From positions 1 through 38,521 of IMG/VR virus record IMGVR_UViG_3300047552_000707: DNA of 38,521 bases; one strand, given 5' to 3'. Source of the stretch: a virus. Position 1 is the stretch's first letter; the number at the start of each line of letters is the position of its first letter. Shown piece after piece: positions 36,483 through 38,521 of the stretch. The translations under genes and the position numbers were made by a program. Under the pieces are notes generated by a model, which saw only the letters and a list, made by a program, of their open reading frames with translations, did no database searches and was not told the origin of the DNA.

Positions 36483-38324
36483 ATGTTCGGATTATTCACA
36501 TATAAGGGGCTGTTTTATAACGCTGCGTCTCGGGTGTCTGATACGTTCGGACTTTCAACACTACAGGCCGATACGAATTGTGTACTAATCCAAGACCCGT
36601 CCGCGATCTGGGGCGGTTCCGATCATCTTCCGCGACGGAATTTGCTGCTTGCCACGGACACGTTGGCGACTCAGAACGTGACTGTTACGGCAGAGGCGCA
36701 CACGCTTTACCTGCAGGGCACTGGCTCGGTCACGCTCTCAGGTACGGGCAGCGGCACGCTGCAGGGCACGGGCGCGAATGATCGCGTATCGCTGGCGTTC
36801 ACTCCGACCGCAGGAACGCTCACGCTCACGGTGAGCGGTACTGTGACATTCGGGATGCTCTGCAAATCCTCGGTGACTGATCGCAGCTATCAGAAAATCA
36901 CTGATTGGGTCACGGAACAATACGCCTGGGCGGCGACGCGGAATGTGCCGTGGCTGCGGCGGAATCGGTTTCTTTCGACTGCAACGCTCAGCACACAGAC
37001 GGTGTCAAGCGTCACGGCTACGCCTTTGACGGTGAGCTTTACCGGGACCGGGACTATTACGTTCTCGACCGCTTACAGCGGTTCTCTCGTTGGCACAGGC
37101 GCTAACGATCGCGTCACTGCGACATTCACCCCGGCTGCAGGCAATCTCGTCTGTACGGTCACGGGCAGCGTCACCCTGGCGCAGTGCGAAGTTGGCAGCA
37201 CGGCGACGACCTATCAAGAAGTCGGCGCATCGTGGGCGGCAACCTACACATCCCTCGCAATCGCCGCAGGCTACCCGATCAGCCTCTACAGCGACCGCGC
37301 CGGGACGACGGCGACGTATGGGCCGGATGATCCGGTTGGCGTGTTGCTGGATCAGAGTGAGGGGTTGGTTGGTGCTCCGGCCGTCCAACGCAACATATTA
37401 AGTTACTCTCAGGGCTTTACCACAAGCCCCTGGACTATAAATGGTGCTACTCCTACTGCAACAACTGCAACGGCTGCCCCGGATGGAACATTAACGGCGT
37501 TTGAGTTAAACGAAGGAACTGGTGTTAGTGCCTACCACACAGTCAACCACGGGAACGACCTATCTTTGCTGACGATAGGCACCACATATAAACTAAGCGT
37601 GTATGTTAAGTATGTAGACAGGCAGTATTTCGGGGTAAGTATCTTTGCAAAACCTGATGCCTATTCAACAGCAGTATTCGATATTCTGAATGGTACATAC
37701 TCAACATCAAAGAGCGAGGGCACTGGTTGGACGTTTACTGAAACCCCAACAATCTCCTCAGTTGGAGATAGTTGGTATCGTGTTTCAATGTCCATAACAA
37801 TCGGAAGCGCTGGTTCTGGAACCTACAGGTATGTCAATCTCTATTTGGCAGACGCATCGACCTTGAGCACTAATGATTACGGGTTAAGAAAATATACCGG
37901 AACAAGTAAAAAGGCATACATTTGGGGCGCACAGATAACACTATCAACAACAACCGACCAGTCATACCAAAAAACTACATCATCTTGGTTGGACGCAAAT
38001 ATCCCCGGCTACCACGCCACCGCACCGGGCGACGCGCAACGTCCTGTCTTGCGGCTAGATGGCAATGGGAAGTTCTATCTGTACCGTGACGCAACGGACG
38101 ATGCGCTAGCGATTACGTGGCCGGAAAACTACACGACGATTGCGGCGCAGTACGTCGCAGATCAGACAACCACGACCGAGACCACCGGGATCACGCTAAA
38201 CGGCGCGACGAGCTATAACACCCCGCAGCATCCGACCGGCGACTATGGGCGGATCATCTTCAAGACACCAACTCCGAACGCGGCCAAGGTGCAAAAGTAT
38301 CTCGACAATAAGGCGGGAAGATAG
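36483..38324 (+). CDS. Modular fibre/spike protein with three related domains
   Basis: 613 residues. After a 50-residue N-terminal segment (MFGLFTYKGLFYNAASRVSD; likely virion attachment), three modules begin RRNLLLATDTLATQ (51), RRNRFLSTATLSTQ (159) and QRNILSYSQGFTTSPW (about 301), and end DRSYQKITDW, ATTYQEVGAS and DQSYQKTTSS. Modules 1 and 2 are about 90-residue close relatives; module 3 is a longer carbohydrate-binding-like beta-sandwich (TYKLSVYVKYVDRQYFGVSI, GDSWYRVSMSITIG). DNA for module 3 (about 37385-37985) is visibly richer in A+T than its flanks, suggesting exchange. The last 100 residues (PVLRLDGNGKFYLYRDATDD) resemble phage receptor-binding fibre ends. Probable receptor-binding or head-fibre protein. 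Confidence 0.75.
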   Translation: MFGLFTYKGLFYNAASRVSDTFGLSTLQADTNCVLIQDPSAIWGGSDHLPRRNLLLATDTLATQNVTVTAEAHTLYLQGTGSVTLSGTGSGTLQGTGANDRVSLAFTPTAGTLTLTVSGTVTFGMLCKSSVTDRSYQKITDWVTEQYAWAATRNVPWLRRNRFLSTATLSTQTVSSVTATPLTVSFTGTGTITFSTAYSGSLVGTGANDRVTATFTPAAGNLVCTVTGSVTLAQCEVGSTATTYQEVGASWAATYTSLAIAAGYPISLYSDRAGTTATYGPDDPVGVLLDQSEGLVGAPAVQRNILSYSQGFTTSPWTINGATPTATTATAAPDGTLTAFELNEGTGVSAYHTVNHGNDLSLLTIGTTYKLSVYVKYVDRQYFGVSIFAKPDAYSTAVFDILNGTYSTSKSEGTGWTFTETPTISSVGDSWYRVSMSITIGSAGSGTYRYVNLYLADASTLSTNDYGLRKYTGTSKKAYIWGAQITLSTTTDQSYQKTTSSWLDANIPGYHATAPGDAQRPVLRLDGNGKFYLYRDATDDALAITWPENYTTIAAQYVADQTTTTETTGITLNGATSYNTPQHPTGDYGRIIFKTPTPNAAKVQKYLDNKAGR

Positions 38325-38326
38325 TC

Positions 38327-38521
38327 ATGGCATACACCTATTCTGCGGTTCTCGTGACGCCTGCCGACCAACTTGAAGACGCCAACAAAGTCGGCTTGGC
38401 GCTTGGCTACAGCGCCAACGAATTCACCGTCACGGCATCGTCTGACGGTATTAACGTCACCCATTACTACTGCCACAGTTGGTGCAACGAGGTTTTCGAC
38501 CAGATGGTAAAAGGACTCGGA
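38327..38521 (+). CDS. 5' part of the junction-spanning small protein
   Basis: The ATG at 38327 follows GGGAAG and begins MAYTYSAVLVTPADQLEDAN; 65 codons run to the end of the window and continue at base 136 through the terminal repeat to the stop at 294, for 117 residues in total. Lies two bases after the fibre protein stop, so it is co-translated with it. Confidence 0.85.
   Translation, partial: MAYTYSAVLVTPADQLEDANKVGLALGYSANEFTVTASSDGINVTHYYCHSWCNEVFDQMVKGLG
38396..38521. repeat. Terminal direct repeat, right copy
   Basis: Identical to 10-135. The base before it (C at 38395) differs from the corresponding base 9 (G), marking where the non-native start of the contig begins. Confidence 0.9.

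Noticed and set aside
1-38521. CRISPR arrays, insertion sequences, rRNA or tRNA genes
   Set aside because: No spaced direct-repeat array, transposase gene, or convincing structural RNA gene was seen on either strand.

Overview
The window is one complete, circularly assembled genome of a temperate P22-type short-tailed phage (podovirus), about 38.39 kb of unique sequence. Bases 10-135 recur exactly at 38396-38521 and one gene runs across the junction, so the molecule is circular or circularly permuted, as expected for headful packaging. Bases 1-9 are not native: they extend a perfect fold-back hairpin and look like an assembly artefact. The host cannot be read directly. Shine-Dalgarno sites, a lipobox lipoprotein in the lysis region and a small protein ending in a VPLPA-CTERM (exosortase-type) tail suggest a Gram-negative proteobacterium that has an exosortase system (inference).

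Layout. (1) 38327 through the junction to 14797, plus strand: minor virion proteins, an exported beta-helix protein, a large beta-helix tailspike fused in frame to a P22 gp4-like head-completion domain, a gp10-like DNA-stabilisation/tail-hub protein, a cupin protein, and ejection proteins ending in a 693-residue protein with an N-terminal tail-lysozyme domain. (2) 21379 down to 14794, minus strand: a long early-left operon of about 20 mostly stop/start-overlapping genes, with small regulators and membrane proteins, an ERF annealing protein, a YqaJ/lambda-type exonuclease, an AlpA-like candidate excisionase, a tyrosine integrase and a tail of four small accessory genes. (3) 21386-22349: the lysogeny switch, with a short HTH repressor without a peptidase domain, a Cro-like HTH protein, and PL and PR promoters each carrying two copies of one operator type (ATNG-N6-CTAT) in the same geometry. 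(4) 22361-26795, plus strand: RHH regulator, RepA-like ATPase, an iteron/AT-rich candidate origin, SSB-like protein, MazG, RuvC-like resolvase, a dATP/dGTP pyrophosphohydrolase-like protein and an HTH protein. (5) 26837-29199: lysis cassette with endolysin, the CTERM mini-protein, an o-spanin-like lipoprotein, several tiny membrane proteins and a LydA-like holin. (6) 29192-38324: small and large terminase, portal, scaffold, coat protein behind a structured leader with 21-nt direct repeats, two small virion proteins separated by a strong terminator, and a modular 613-residue fibre/spike protein.

Together: PL and PR are set by the repressor/Cro pair. The left operon supplies recombination and integration, the right operon supplies replication and nucleotide-pool enzymes. 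Late genes run in one direction from the lysis cassette through packaging, head, spikes and ejection proteins, ending tail-to-tail with the left operon at 14794-14797. The points most worth a second look are the VPLPA-CTERM protein in the lysis cassette, the tailspike-gp4 fusion, the signal-peptide beta-helix protein, and the four-operator switch with apparently leaderless cro and repressor genes.
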